From NCBI RefSeq assembly GCF_001613305.1, contig NZ_BDCC01000033.1, forward strand, positions 1 to 64,000: 64,000 bases of DNA. Reading direction: 5' to 3'. Each line of letters begins with the position of its first letter. Position 1 is the first letter of the stretch. The translations under genes were made by a program, and so were the position numbers. Source of the stretch: Nocardia vaccinii NBRC 15922 (GTDB lineage Bacteria > Actinomycetota > Actinomycetes > Mycobacteriales > Mycobacteriaceae). Shown here in pieces: positions 1 through 7,453 of this stretch. Under the pieces are notes generated by a model. It made no database searches. It was not told the DNA's origin and was given only the letters and a program-made list of their open reading frames with translations.

Positions 1-417
1 TTAGAGGTGTCGGATCGCTGTGGCTGCGCCGGTGTCGTCGAGGACTCGGTCTCAGTCCACCTACAGGACCTGCGGCCGGGGTGCGGGCATGCCGTCAACG
101 TCGGTTGAATCGTGACCCCTGTCCGGAATCAGAGTCAGTATTCAACCGGACGCGACACATGCCTCTGCCGCCCTGCTCAGGGAGTGGGTTTCGTTTGTCC
201 GAATCAGGCAGCCGAATCTAGAATATCCGTATCGCCCGGGGCAGTTCCGGCCTATATTGCTGAGATCACGTCGTTGAACTACTTTGAGCCGGGCGCAGTT
301 TCCCGCTGGGTGTTGGCGCTCCGGGGGGTGATCAAACCAGATGACCTTCAGATCATCGGGGAAGACTTCCCGGTCATCCAGGTTTGATCTTTGCTCATGG
401 AGAAAGGGGGGCGGGTC
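1..417. other. Gene-poor left edge
   Basis: No open frame in these 417 bases has a recognisable product. The only structure noted is one copy of a dispersed repeat at 181-215. The last part carries the ribosome-binding region of the DUF4190-like gene (a G-rich tract just before 418). A gene tail entering from the left edge cannot be excluded. Confidence 0.5.
181..215 (+). repeat. Dispersed repeat, copy 1
   Basis: The core GGAGTGGGTTTCGTTTGT is followed by a CGAATCAGGCAGCC-type tail. Near-identical stretches occur at 6795-6844 and 14467-14515. All three lie in non-coding or decayed DNA on the same strand. No tandem structure or terminal inverted repeat is obvious. Origin unknown; it may be the conserved end of an eroded mobile element. 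Confidence 0.6.
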
Positions 418-1863
418 ATGACTGAATCGGACCCTCGCTCCGCCGGTTCGATACCGGCGCATGGAGTCCGACCTAGCGGCGGGACAGGGATCGCAGCGAG
501 CGTGCTCGCCCTGCTGGGCGCAGCGCGCCGGCTGGTCGGTGCAATTGTTGCGATCGGCGTGTTCGCTGTTCTCGGCGATGACGTGATGCGTGCGACGGAG
601 GCGCCGAACCGCACGATCCTGCTGATCTCGATTCCGATTCTGCTGGCCATCGGAACGGCATTACTGGTTGGAGGAATCCAGCTGTTGCGGAAGCGGCTGG
701 CGGCCCGCACGCTCATCGTCACCGCATGCTCGGTTGACATCGCCTATGCAGTGATCGAATTCGTGGCCGTGAAGGCACTGGCAAGCAGCCTCGACATGAT
801 CGCGGTCGGCAGTCCCGCACTGTTGATCAGCGCGGTGATCTTCCCGATCATCACGATCGCGCTGACGATGAACAGCTCAACTGCGCGATGGCTCGACCAC
901 GGCAGCGCAGGCTTCGGGCAGCCGACATCTGAGCCCAGTCCGGTGCAGTGCCGGCAGGATGGTCCATCGCAGTCACTGAACCCGGCAGCGTCTCGCTCCG
1001 ATGGACAGCGAAACCAGTTGGGTGCCGAGACAGCCTTGTCGGGACGGACCGACGCGACCGGCGGCGCTGGCCGAAACCTGGCGCGTGCACGCACAGATGC
1101 CGCGGCAACTGCGGCGGGGAGCGTTGCCGGGCAAAGTTCAACCACGAACTCACTGGCCGTGATCGCGGTTGTGCTCGGTGTTGTCATCGCTCCGCTCGCG
1201 ATACCGTTCGGCCACATCGCGCGATCACAGATCAAGAAGACCGGCGAGCGCGGCAGCGGAATGGCCTTGGCCGGCCTCGTCCTCGGCTATCTTTCACTTC
1301 TCGTCATCGTAATCCTGGTGGTCGCTGGACTCGGCGCCGTACGTTCCGGTGACGGCGTAGCGGCTCAATTCACGTCCACTCCCACGACAACCGCTGCTAC
1401 CGCCACAGACATCACAACCTGGAGACCACAAGAAAAGAAGGTTGCCGACCGGTTTCCCGGCCTCGTTTCTGCGGCGCCGAACGGCACGGGCTACATGGGC
1501 AGCGTCTGCACAAGCGGAGCGACTTCTACCTCTCCTTCGGGTGACATCCAATGCTCTGGCCCAGCCAGCTACCTCTATTTCAACGCCGTCTGCCTGCCAA
1601 CCGAGAGCTTCGCCTACCCGGATTACCCCGAGACCAGCGCGGGAAAGACGGGCAACTTTCGCACCGAGAACTGGCAGCGCCCGTCAGGGACCGGCCACGT
1701 CTGGATCGGGGATCTCTGGGTCGGAGGGGATCACGGACAGACAGGCTGGGTGTATATCTACTTCGATCAGAAGCCACGCGCCACGTGCATGGTGTATGTC
1801 ACCTGGTCCGATCATACTGGTGCCGACATCATGAACCAGTGGTGGCCGTCTGCACCGCTCTGA
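418..1863 (+). CDS. DUF4190-like multi-pass membrane protein
   Basis: A predicted integral membrane protein of 481 residues. Three or four hydrophobic helices lie in the first 150 residues. A low-complexity Ser/Ala/Thr/Gly linker follows. A pair of helices at about 245-310 then has the DUF4190 pattern (hydrophobic helix, short basic RSQIKKTGERG-type loop, Gly-rich second helix). The C-terminal 150 residues look extracytoplasmic, with Cys, Trp and Tyr, and are otherwise unrecognised. The start at 418 is preferred over the in-frame ATG at 391 because a purine-rich ribosome site sits just before it. Function unknown; DUF4190 proteins are uncharacterised cell-envelope proteins. The gene stands alone. 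Confidence 0.75.
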   Translation: MTESDPRSAGSIPAHGVRPSGGTGIAASVLALLGAARRLVGAIVAIGVFAVLGDDVMRATEAPNRTILLISIPILLAIGTALLVGGIQLLRKRLAARTLIVTACSVDIAYAVIEFVAVKALASSLDMIAVGSPALLISAVIFPIITIALTMNSSTARWLDHGSAGFGQPTSEPSPVQCRQDGPSQSLNPAASRSDGQRNQLGAETALSGRTDATGGAGRNLARARTDAAATAAGSVAGQSSTTNSLAVIAVVLGVVIAPLAIPFGHIARSQIKKTGERGSGMALAGLVLGYLSLLVIVILVVAGLGAVRSGDGVAAQFTSTPTTTAATATDITTWRPQEKKVADRFPGLVSAAPNGTGYMGSVCTSGATSTSPSGDIQCSGPASYLYFNAVCLPTESFAYPDYPETSAGKTGNFRTENWQRPSGTGHVWIGDLWVGGDHGQTGWVYIYFDQKPRATCMVYVTWSDHTGADIMNQWWPSAPL

Positions 1864-1984
1864 TCGTCACCGGTCCAAGATCAGAGCACCCGCGACATCT
1901 TCAACTATCAAGCGCCCGAGCGCGTTTCGAACGGGTCAATCACGCCAGCCATGCCAAGTGCGCAACAACAGGAACGACTGACCC

Positions 1985-2350
1985 TCCTCATCCATCAGCC
2001 GAATCGTCGGGGGTGTGGCTCCTCTGTAGGGGCTGTTGATCAGGCGGCGAGTTGGTAGTCTCGTTGGGGTGGACGCGTTGGTGTTCTCGGGCGAGGTGGT
2101 GTCGCCAGTAGTCGCTGAAGTCGTGGTAGTCGATGACGGTGCGTAGGGTCAGGATTGCTTCGGTACCGGCCAATCCTCATCTCGCACCGCCTTTTTCGAT
2201 GCTGTCGGCCACGATATGTCTGACTGCGCCTTCGATGACGCCGGTGGCTATGGGCCAACCGGCCGCGAGCGCGGTGTCGTAGTGGAGGTATTCGAGGTGG
2301 CTACGTAGGTAGCCGATGGCGGCCTCGGCACCGGCACGCTCAGCACGCCA
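1985..2350 (-). pseudogene. ISKra4-family transposase C-terminal remnant
   Basis: Reading leftwards from about 2350, the frame gives the conserved ISKra4 C-terminal stretch: GWPIATGVIEGAVRHIVADS, then EKGGAR, a stop, and GLAGTEAIL with a YWRHHLAREHQRVH tail. The stop is a TGA where the family has Trp (GARW), so it is a TGG-to-TGA nonsense change. The N-terminal two thirds and the catalytic core are missing. The piece directly abuts an IS701 fragment on the same strand, so it is part of a mosaic of dead elements. Confidence 0.75.
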
Positions 2351-2365
2351 GCTGAGGTTCCGGAG

Positions 2366-2569
2366 CTACTCCCACCTCAGGTGCGCCGTCTTCGTCCCGT
2401 CCTTGCGGTCCCCGGAATCATCCACCACCAGCACACCACCGGCGTGCGGCGCGGTGCCCGGATCGGCAAGCAGCAGTTGCAGCCGCCGGTCGTTGACACC
2501 GAACGCCGCCACGCCCATGCAGTACGAAAGTGTCCATTCGGTCGCCTTCATGCGCTCAGCATAGAACAA
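2366..2569 (-). pseudogene. IS701-family transposase fragment
   Basis: The 67-residue frame contains GGVLVVDDSGDRKDGTKTAH, the hallmark of IS701-type DDE transposases around the first catalytic Asp. It ends abruptly three residues later where homology switches to the ISKra4 remnant. The remaining catalytic residues are absent, so it cannot encode an active enzyme. The N-terminal MKATEW region may come from the same element or from flanking DNA. Confidence 0.7.
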
Positions 2570-2713
2570 GCCCCGTGACCAGCGGGTTCGCCGATCACGG
2601 GGCTTGGTGCTACGAATCTCCTACGATTTATGTGAATCAGCTGCCGCGGCATGGGATTGGCTGCGCGCCCGAATACGCGCGGCCAGGCCCACGTGACAGT
2701 CAGCGCGTTGACA

Positions 2714-2974
2714 TCACCATTCCTCGCTTGTGCAGTCAGAATGAGTGGGATTGCCGAGAAACCAGCATTCGGCCGATCCGGTGAACGGCGTCAAGAATAT
2801 TGGGTACCCGGTGCCGGTCGGCTGTCCGTTGGCGGCGGGTGCGGGCTCCAGCGGAACCGCAGCCGCAGCAACACCCGCTGTTATGCCGCCACCGATGATT
2901 GCCGCCGCTGCAGCGCAACTGGTGAGTGCGCACCGTATCGAGAATCTTTTCGTTGTACTACCGGTGTTGAACAT
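2714..2974 (-). CDS. Small secreted hypothetical protein
   Basis: This 86-residue product has a clear signal peptide: basic start (TTKRFSIR), then an Ala/Gly/Ile hydrophobic core ending near AAAA. The mature part is about 50 residues, rich in Pro and Gly, and contains two Cys (ECW and DCT) that could form a disulfide. An AGGAG ribosome site lies about eight bases before the ATG at 2974. Nothing identifies the family; short secreted proteins of this type are common in Nocardia and mycobacteria. It stands alone beside the dead transposases. Confidence 0.65.
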   Translation of the reverse strand: MFNTGSTTKRFSIRCALTSCAAAAAIIGGGITAGVAAAAVPLEPAPAANGQPTGTGYPIFLTPFTGSAECWFLGNPTHSDCTSEEW

Positions 2975-3437
2975 AGTGTCGCTCCTGGGGAGTCCGGCTC
3001 AGCTGGCAATCTTATGGCGTGGTCAGCATAACCAGGTCGAAGTGTCCATTTGGAAGGTTTGTCGATCTACAACCCTGCCAACCGCGATATCGTCACGATC
3101 TATACGAATCCGGATGACGACTGGGTGGGATCACACCAGGGGCCCCGGTGACAACGGTCGCCCGTGGCTGCGTCAATTCGAAGGTGTGATGTCCGGAGCG
3201 GTGTCTGTAAGAATCAATCATGCACGGGCGCAGTGTCTCTCACGCGAGGTGGGTGATGCTCCAGTTCCTGGAGCATGGCGGCAATCGGGCCCAGCGTCCG
3301 AGGTGGACTGCCACTCGTGTGATGGCACCGATCACGGTGATTCGACGAGCAGCGCCGCCGATGTCCACCACGATGCGGTCGATCGGCGCCGGATGCGGCG
3401 GGTTCGAACGGTTCCGCGGCCCCGCACGTGTATCGGC
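2975..3437. other. Intergenic stretch without a supported gene
   Basis: About 460 bases between the divergent small secreted protein gene and the ECF sigma operon. It should hold both promoters. A long plus-strand open frame crosses it but has no coherent protein features and overlaps the secreted gene on the other strand. No repeats or RNA structures were recognised. Confidence 0.4.
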
Positions 3438-3457
3438 GTAACCAGGCTCCCTATCTG
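3438..3457 (+). promoter_or_regulatory. Putative ECF autoregulatory motif, copy 1
   Basis: The sequence reads GTAACCnnnnnCCCTATCTG. The identical pattern with the same five-base gap recurs at 4827-4846 before the cupredoxin gene. The distances to the downstream ATGs are almost equal (44 and 48 bases), which fits a shared promoter element. GTAACC resembles ECF -35 boxes. The short gap means the second half is not a standard -10, so a repressor site is an alternative. Confidence 0.5.
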
Positions 3458-3501
3458 GTTGTGAATGCGGTGGCCGATGGTTGCGCCCGAAAGGCGGTCG
3501 G

Positions 3502-4074
3502 ATGGTGGTGAGGTCGAGGTCCGGGCCACGGGTGCCGGACGATGCCGAGGCGCCCGGCGGTGGCCGGGAGCTGCGGCTGGTTTCCGGCGCGGGCTATTCG
3601 AGCTGGGAGGACGTGTACCGCGATAACGTCGGCTGGGTGTACGGGCTGATGTTCGAGAAGGTCGGAAACCGGCCCGATGCGGAGGATCTCACCACCGAGG
3701 TGTTCATGGCCGCGCTCAAGCCGCTGCGTAGCTCGGCGACCGTGCCGGAGGTCCGCGCCTACCTGCGCACCACCGCCCGCACCGTGCTCGCCGGACATTG
3801 GCGCACGCGGATGGGCCGGGAGATCACCGTCATCGACGATATCCCCGACAATCCTCCTGCACAGCAGGAGAATTCGAACAGCGCCGCACGTGCCCGGGTG
3901 GTCCTGGACCGGCTGCCCGAACGCTACCGCCGGATCCTGGAGTTGCGATTCCTGCAGGGGCTGTCGGTACGCGATGCGGCGAACGCGCTGGGCGTTACGG
4001 TGGCGAACGCGAAGGTGTTGCAGCACCGGGCGTTACAGGCGGCGGCCCGGCCGAGCGAGGAGGGCGCCCCATGA
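3502..4074 (+). CDS. ECF-subfamily RNA polymerase sigma factor
   Basis: The 190-residue product has an ECF layout. A sigma-2 domain at about 35-100 includes the NRPDAEDLTTEVFMAAL helix. A short linker follows, then a sigma-4 helix-turn-helix at about 130-180 (LPERYRRILELRFLQGLSV followed by a VANAKVLQHRALQ recognition helix). It would direct RNA polymerase to a small regulon. The ATG at 3502 has a GAAAGG-type ribosome site; an upstream TTG at 3481 is possible. It leads an operon with a Rieske protein and no ordinary zinc-finger anti-sigma gene follows. The motif at 3438-3457, repeated before the cupredoxin gene, suggests it activates its own operon. Confidence 0.85.
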   Translation: MVVRSRSGPRVPDDAEAPGGGRELRLVSGAGYSSWEDVYRDNVGWVYGLMFEKVGNRPDAEDLTTEVFMAALKPLRSSATVPEVRAYLRTTARTVLAGHWRTRMGREITVIDDIPDNPPAQQENSNSAARARVVLDRLPERYRRILELRFLQGLSVRDAANALGVTVANAKVLQHRALQAAARPSEEGAP

Positions 4075-4145
4075 GTGAGGGAACTATGGACACAGCCGGG
4101 CTCTCGCTCGTGTCGGAATCGAGCGTCAGCGAGGCACGGCCATGA
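4071..4145 (+). CDS. Possible 24-residue coupling ORF
   Basis: A tiny frame starts at an ATGA that overlaps the sigma factor stop and ends in an ATGA that overlaps the Rieske start. Both this ORF and the Rieske gene begin with Met-Ser-Glu encoded by nearly the same bases. It could be a leader peptide that couples translation of the sigma and Rieske genes, or a chance by-product of a small duplication. No function can be assigned and expression is unproven. Confidence 0.25.
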   Translation: MSEGTMDTAGLSLVSESSVSEARP

Positions 4146-4822
4146 GCGAGCGGGAAGTCGATCGGTACGTCGACGATCTATTGGCCGGGCGCCGGCCACA
4201 CTCGTTCCCTCCCGACGAGGCCGAGGCCGACGAGCTCCGGGCGGCCATCGGAATGCGTGCCGCCCGGCTCGGCGGCGATATGCCCAGCGAGGAGTTCCTG
4301 ACCCGCCTGCATCGGCAGCTGGCCGACGAAATCGACGACAGTCCAAACGGATCCGCTCCCCACACCACGAGGCGCGCGGTGTTGATCGGATCATCGGTGG
4401 CCGCGGCTGCCGCCGCCGGCGGCGTGATCGACCATGAGCTCCTCACCGCTCCCGGCGGCAGCCAACCGGCCGCCCAGCAGACGATGACGCCCAATAACGG
4501 CGTCTGGCGTCCCGTCGCGGCTGCCGCCGATCTGCCCGAGGGCGGCACGCTGCCCTTCGACGTCGGCACCGTGAGCGGATTCGTGGTGCGGCGGAACGGG
4601 ATCCCGATGGCGGTCTCCGGCGTGTGCACTCATCAGGGTTGCAAGCTGTGGCTCGACGCACCGGCCGAACGGCTCCGCTGCCCGTGCCATTCGACCTCCT
4701 TCACCACCACCGGGCAGGTTCTCACGCATCAGCTGCCGATAGCGCCCGCACCGCTGCCGGAATTCCAGGTGCGCGAAAAGCATGGTGCCATAGAGGTTTT
4801 CGTGCCAACCGAACCTGCGTGA
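4142..4822 (+). CDS. Membrane-anchored Rieske [2Fe-2S] protein
   Basis: The 226-residue protein has three parts. An acidic cytoplasmic segment spans about 1-70. A twin-arginine-like TTRR precedes an Ala-rich hydrophobic helix at about 78-97. An extracytoplasmic Rieske domain follows. The cluster ligands are visible as CTH (C162, H164) and CPCH (C180, H183), with C167 and C182 placed to form the disulfide of respiratory-type Rieske domains. It should carry one electron outside the membrane. Coming straight after an ECF sigma gene, where an anti-sigma factor usually sits, the N-terminal segment may bind the sigma factor and the cluster may sense redox state; this is inference. It is followed by the cupredoxin gene. 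Confidence 0.85.
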   Translation: MSEREVDRYVDDLLAGRRPHSFPPDEAEADELRAAIGMRAARLGGDMPSEEFLTRLHRQLADEIDDSPNGSAPHTTRRAVLIGSSVAAAAAAGGVIDHELLTAPGGSQPAAQQTMTPNNGVWRPVAAAADLPEGGTLPFDVGTVSGFVVRRNGIPMAVSGVCTHQGCKLWLDAPAERLRCPCHSTSFTTTGQVLTHQLPIAPAPLPEFQVREKHGAIEVFVPTEPA

Positions 4823-4826
4823 GGGT

Positions 4827-4846
4827 GTAACCCCGGTCCCTATCTG
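4827..4846 (+). promoter_or_regulatory. Putative ECF regulatory motif, copy 2
   Basis: Same GTAACCnnnnnCCCTATCTG pattern as at 3438-3457, beginning four bases after the Rieske stop and 48 bases before the cupredoxin ATG. It implies that the cupredoxin-phosphoesterase-membrane protein genes have their own start site under the same control as the sigma gene. Confidence 0.5.
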
Positions 4847-4894
4847 TTGATGACGGCCCGCTCCCCGCGGGCCCACGGTATGGAGGCAGGACCG

Positions 4895-5368
4895 ATGAGA
4901 CGATTCCACGGACGACGAACCGCGGCCGCCGCCGCGGCAGCACTGATCGCACTGACGATGAGCGCGTGCGGCGGCGGGCACACCGCCCCGGACGACGCCG
5001 CACCCACCCCCGCCTTCCGGTCGGGCACGGTCGGCATGACTGCGGGCGCCCCCGCCCCTATGCCCGCTATGCCGGGCATGTCGTCGTCGGCCAAGGCTCC
5101 AGCTCCGGCGCCGGCTGGGCCGAACGCGTTGACCATCAACAACTTCGCTTTCGCACCGCAAACCTTGACGGTGCATGTCGGCACCGCGGTCACTTGGGTC
5201 AACCGCGACGAAGAGCCGCACACCGTCGCCGCCGAGGACGGCAGCTTCCGTTCCCCCGGTATGGACAACGGCGGGAGCTACACCTTCACCTTCACCAAAG
5301 CCGGTACCTACGAGTACATCTGCTCGATTCACCCGTTCATGCGCGCCACCGTTGTGGTGACACCGTGA
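4895..5368 (+). CDS. Cupredoxin lipoprotein
   Basis: A 157-residue secreted type-1 copper protein. The N-terminus has a basic stretch, an Ala-rich core and a lipobox ending at C25, so it is probably lipid-anchored outside the membrane. A Pro/Ala/Met-rich linker (about 30-75) leads to a plastocyanin/amicyanin-like domain. The copper ligands are visible as H109 (EEPH), C143, H146 and M149 (CSIHPFM). It would accept or pass single electrons, plausibly from the neighbouring Rieske protein. The start at 4895 is chosen for its GGAGGCAGG ribosome site; an upstream in-frame start at 4847 would precede the signal peptide. Its stop overlaps the next start. Confidence 0.88.
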   Translation: MRRFHGRRTAAAAAAALIALTMSACGGGHTAPDDAAPTPAFRSGTVGMTAGAPAPMPAMPGMSSSAKAPAPAPAGPNALTINNFAFAPQTLTVHVGTAVTWVNRDEEPHTVAAEDGSFRSPGMDNGGSYTFTFTKAGTYEYICSIHPFMRATVVVTP

Positions 5369-6312
5369 CGGAGCGGCCCGAGCACACCGACCCGCGAGAC
5401 CCGCACGCCATGACGCGGCGTCAACTCATGCGCCACAGCGCCTGGTTCGGCGCTGCCGTCGGCCTGGCCGTAGTCGGCGGCGAGGTCGTCTCCCACGTCG
5501 CCGGCACCGCCGACGCCACACCGAACCGCCCGACCCTGCGGTTCGCGCAGATCAGCGACAGCCACATCGGATTCCAGGGCACCGCCAACCCCGATGTGAC
5601 CGGCACCTTCACCGAGGCCATCGGGCAGGTCAACGCGCTGGGCTACCAACCCGACTTCGTCATCCACACCGGCGATCTCACCCATTTGGCCACCCCCGGA
5701 CAGTTCGATCAGGTCCGGCAGATGATGACCGGGCTGTCCACGCCGCATATCTTCACCGTCCCCGGTGAGCACGATTCGACCGACGACGCCGGGCAGCGCT
5801 ACCGGGCGGTGTTCGGGCAAGGCACCTCCGGCGACGGCTGGTACAGCTTCGACATCGCCGGTGTGCACGTCATCGGGCTGGTCAACACACTCAACCTGCA
5901 GAACCTCGGGCATCTCGGCGCCGACCAGCTCGACTTCGTCCGCAAGGACGTCGCCGGGCTCACCGACGACACCCCGATCATCGTCTTCAGTCACATCCCA
6001 CTGTTCGCGATGTACCCCCAATGGGGTTGGGGCACAGACGATGCCGCACAAGCCCTGAGCTACCTTCGCCGGTTCTCCTCGGTCACCTGCCTCAACGGCC
6101 ATGTGCACCAACTGTTCTCCAAGACCGAAGGCAACGTCACCTTCTACAGCGGCACCACCACCGCCTACCCGCTGCCCCACCCGGGCGACGGTCCGGCGCC
6201 GAAACCCCTCACACTCCCGGCGGGCAAACTGCACGCCGCGCTGGGCATCCGCGAGATCACCTACCGGAAGGGGCAGCGGCAGCTCGCGATCAAGGAACAG
6301 GAACTCAAATGA
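5365..6312 (+). CDS. Exported calcineurin-like metallophosphoesterase
   Basis: The 315-residue protein begins with a twin-arginine-type leader (MTRRQLMRHS and a hydrophobic stretch) and continues as a calcineurin-fold phosphoesterase. The metal-binding motifs occur in order: ISDSH, HTGDLTH, PGEHD, FSHIPL and GHVH. This matches secreted 3',5'-cyclic-nucleotide or purple-acid-phosphatase-like enzymes; the substrate is unknown. The GTG at 5365 overlaps the cupredoxin stop as GTGA. The ATG at 5410 is an alternative start directly before the leader. The gene is translationally coupled at both ends, so it belongs to the Rieske/cupredoxin system even though its link to electron transfer is unclear. 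Confidence 0.85.
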   Translation: MTERPEHTDPRDPHAMTRRQLMRHSAWFGAAVGLAVVGGEVVSHVAGTADATPNRPTLRFAQISDSHIGFQGTANPDVTGTFTEAIGQVNALGYQPDFVIHTGDLTHLATPGQFDQVRQMMTGLSTPHIFTVPGEHDSTDDAGQRYRAVFGQGTSGDGWYSFDIAGVHVIGLVNTLNLQNLGHLGADQLDFVRKDVAGLTDDTPIIVFSHIPLFAMYPQWGWGTDDAAQALSYLRRFSSVTCLNGHVHQLFSKTEGNVTFYSGTTTAYPLPHPGDGPAPKPLTLPAGKLHAALGIREITYRKGQRQLAIKEQELK

Positions 6313-6755
6313 TCAAGCGGCCAACGATTTCCGATCTCTTCCTGCGCCTCACCATCAGCGCGAGTCTCGTAGTGAGCGGATTTGCGCATGCCGAGCTCTA
6401 CGGTCGCGGCTACCGCTCGATCCATGTCATCGGTCCCGCGTTCCTGATCCAGGCCGCCGCCTCCTTCGGGCTGGCCGTCGTCGTACTCGCTGGTCCCTGG
6501 ACGCTGCGGGTGGCCACCGGCGGCCTCGCGCTCGGCGCGCTGGGTGCGTTCATTCTCGCGCGCACCACGGGACTGTTCGGTTTCACCGAGACCGGCTGGG
6601 ACCCGGCTCCGCAGGCGGCCGTGAGCGTGATCGCCGAAACGCTGACGGTCCTGCTGTGCGCCGCCTCGCTACTGCCCATGTCCCGACTCCGGCGCGCCGA
6701 CCGAAATCAGGTTGGCACGGCGGGTATTTCGGTCGGCGCTCGTCGGTCGTGCTGA
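6309..6755 (+). CDS. Small four-helix membrane protein
   Basis: A 148-residue protein with about four transmembrane segments. The first (residues 10-30) is followed by a YGRGYRSIH loop. The next two span roughly 38-90 and the last about 108-125. The tail is basic. The ATG overlaps the phosphoesterase stop (ATGA), making it the last gene of the ECF operon. The family is not recognised; it may anchor or assemble the exported redox proteins. Confidence 0.7.
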   Translation: MIKRPTISDLFLRLTISASLVVSGFAHAELYGRGYRSIHVIGPAFLIQAAASFGLAVVVLAGPWTLRVATGGLALGALGAFILARTTGLFGFTETGWDPAPQAAVSVIAETLTVLLCAASLLPMSRLRRADRNQVGTAGISVGARRSC

Positions 6756-6794
6756 ACGGCTCGGGGCCGCGGGGGAGCGTCGGCTTGGCGCTGC

Positions 6795-6844
6795 TCATCG
6801 CTCTGCTGGAGGAGTGGTTCGTTTGTCCGAATCAGGCAGCCGAT
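6795..6844 (+). repeat. Dispersed repeat, copy 2
   Basis: This copy includes the upstream extension TCATCGCTCTGCTGGAGGAG shared with the copy at 14467-14515, then the core found at 181-215. It ends about 105 bases before the IS3-type orfA remnant. The repeat may therefore be the border of an insertion or a favoured target. Confidence 0.6.
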
Positions 6845-6950
6845 AGTTATACAGTTACCTATGGTGTGGGTCACAGTGGTCTGACCTGCCCCACCGGATG
6901 GGTTCCAAGTCGGGTTGCTAACTGACAGCCATACCGAAAGGCTGACCCGC

Positions 6951-7180
6951 GTGCCACGCGCTTATCCCGCCGAGTTCCGGACCCGAGCGATCGCTTTGGT
7001 CCGGGCAGGCAAACCGGCCAAGCAAACCGCAGTTGAGCTGGGTATCCATCCGGTCACGTTGTCGAAATGGTTGCGCCAGGACGACATCGACCACGGACTA
7101 CGACCGGGCAAACCATCGGCGGAGTCAGCGGAATTGCGTGCGGCTCGCCGCCGGATACGAGAACTGGAAACCGAGTTGCC
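6951..7180 (+). pseudogene. IS3-family OrfA transposase remnant
   Basis: The GTG at 6951 opens an IS3-type OrfA frame. It starts PRAYPAEFRTRAIALVRAG, followed by the helix-turn-helix segment KQTAVELGIHPVTLSKWLRQ and a coiled-coil start (ELRAARRRIRELETE). Homology stops near 7180 and the frame runs on into unrelated sequence. No OrfB integrase domain follows. This is the left end of a broken IS3 element. Confidence 0.75.
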
Positions 7181-7453
7181 GAGCAGGTCCTGCGGGCCCG
7201 GCGTTCCATCCGATCTGGAAGGGGATCGACTCGGACACGATCACCTTCGCTGACGCTCACACCGGGCACGGCGACTTCCGCAACTGGGCGAAACTGACCG
7301 CCTACACCGTGCGCGCGCTGGGCAGACTCGACCGCGAGAAGGTCGACCAGGAGGTCGTCCATCCTTCCAACGTCGACACGAGCCAGCCGGAGTGGCAGAT
7401 TCTCCCGGCGGCTCGAACATCGTGAATCGGTCTGGTCGGGGCCGTGAATCAGG
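7181..7453 (+). other. Unidentified decayed coding sequence
   Basis: Between the IS3 remnant and the SQR-like gene, one plus-strand frame from about 7200 to 7425 reads like real protein (FHPIWKGIDSDTITFADA and further residues to a stop), but it has no start of its own. It looks like the C-terminal scrap of an unknown gene truncated by the IS3 insertion. Confidence 0.35.

Noticed and set aside
112..387. 91-codon plus-strand frame at the left edge
   Set aside because: Its only conserved part is the dispersed repeat; the protein has no recognisable feature.
2745..3464. 239-codon plus-strand open frame
   Set aside because: It overlaps the small secreted protein gene antisense, has no coherent composition, and no ribosome site.
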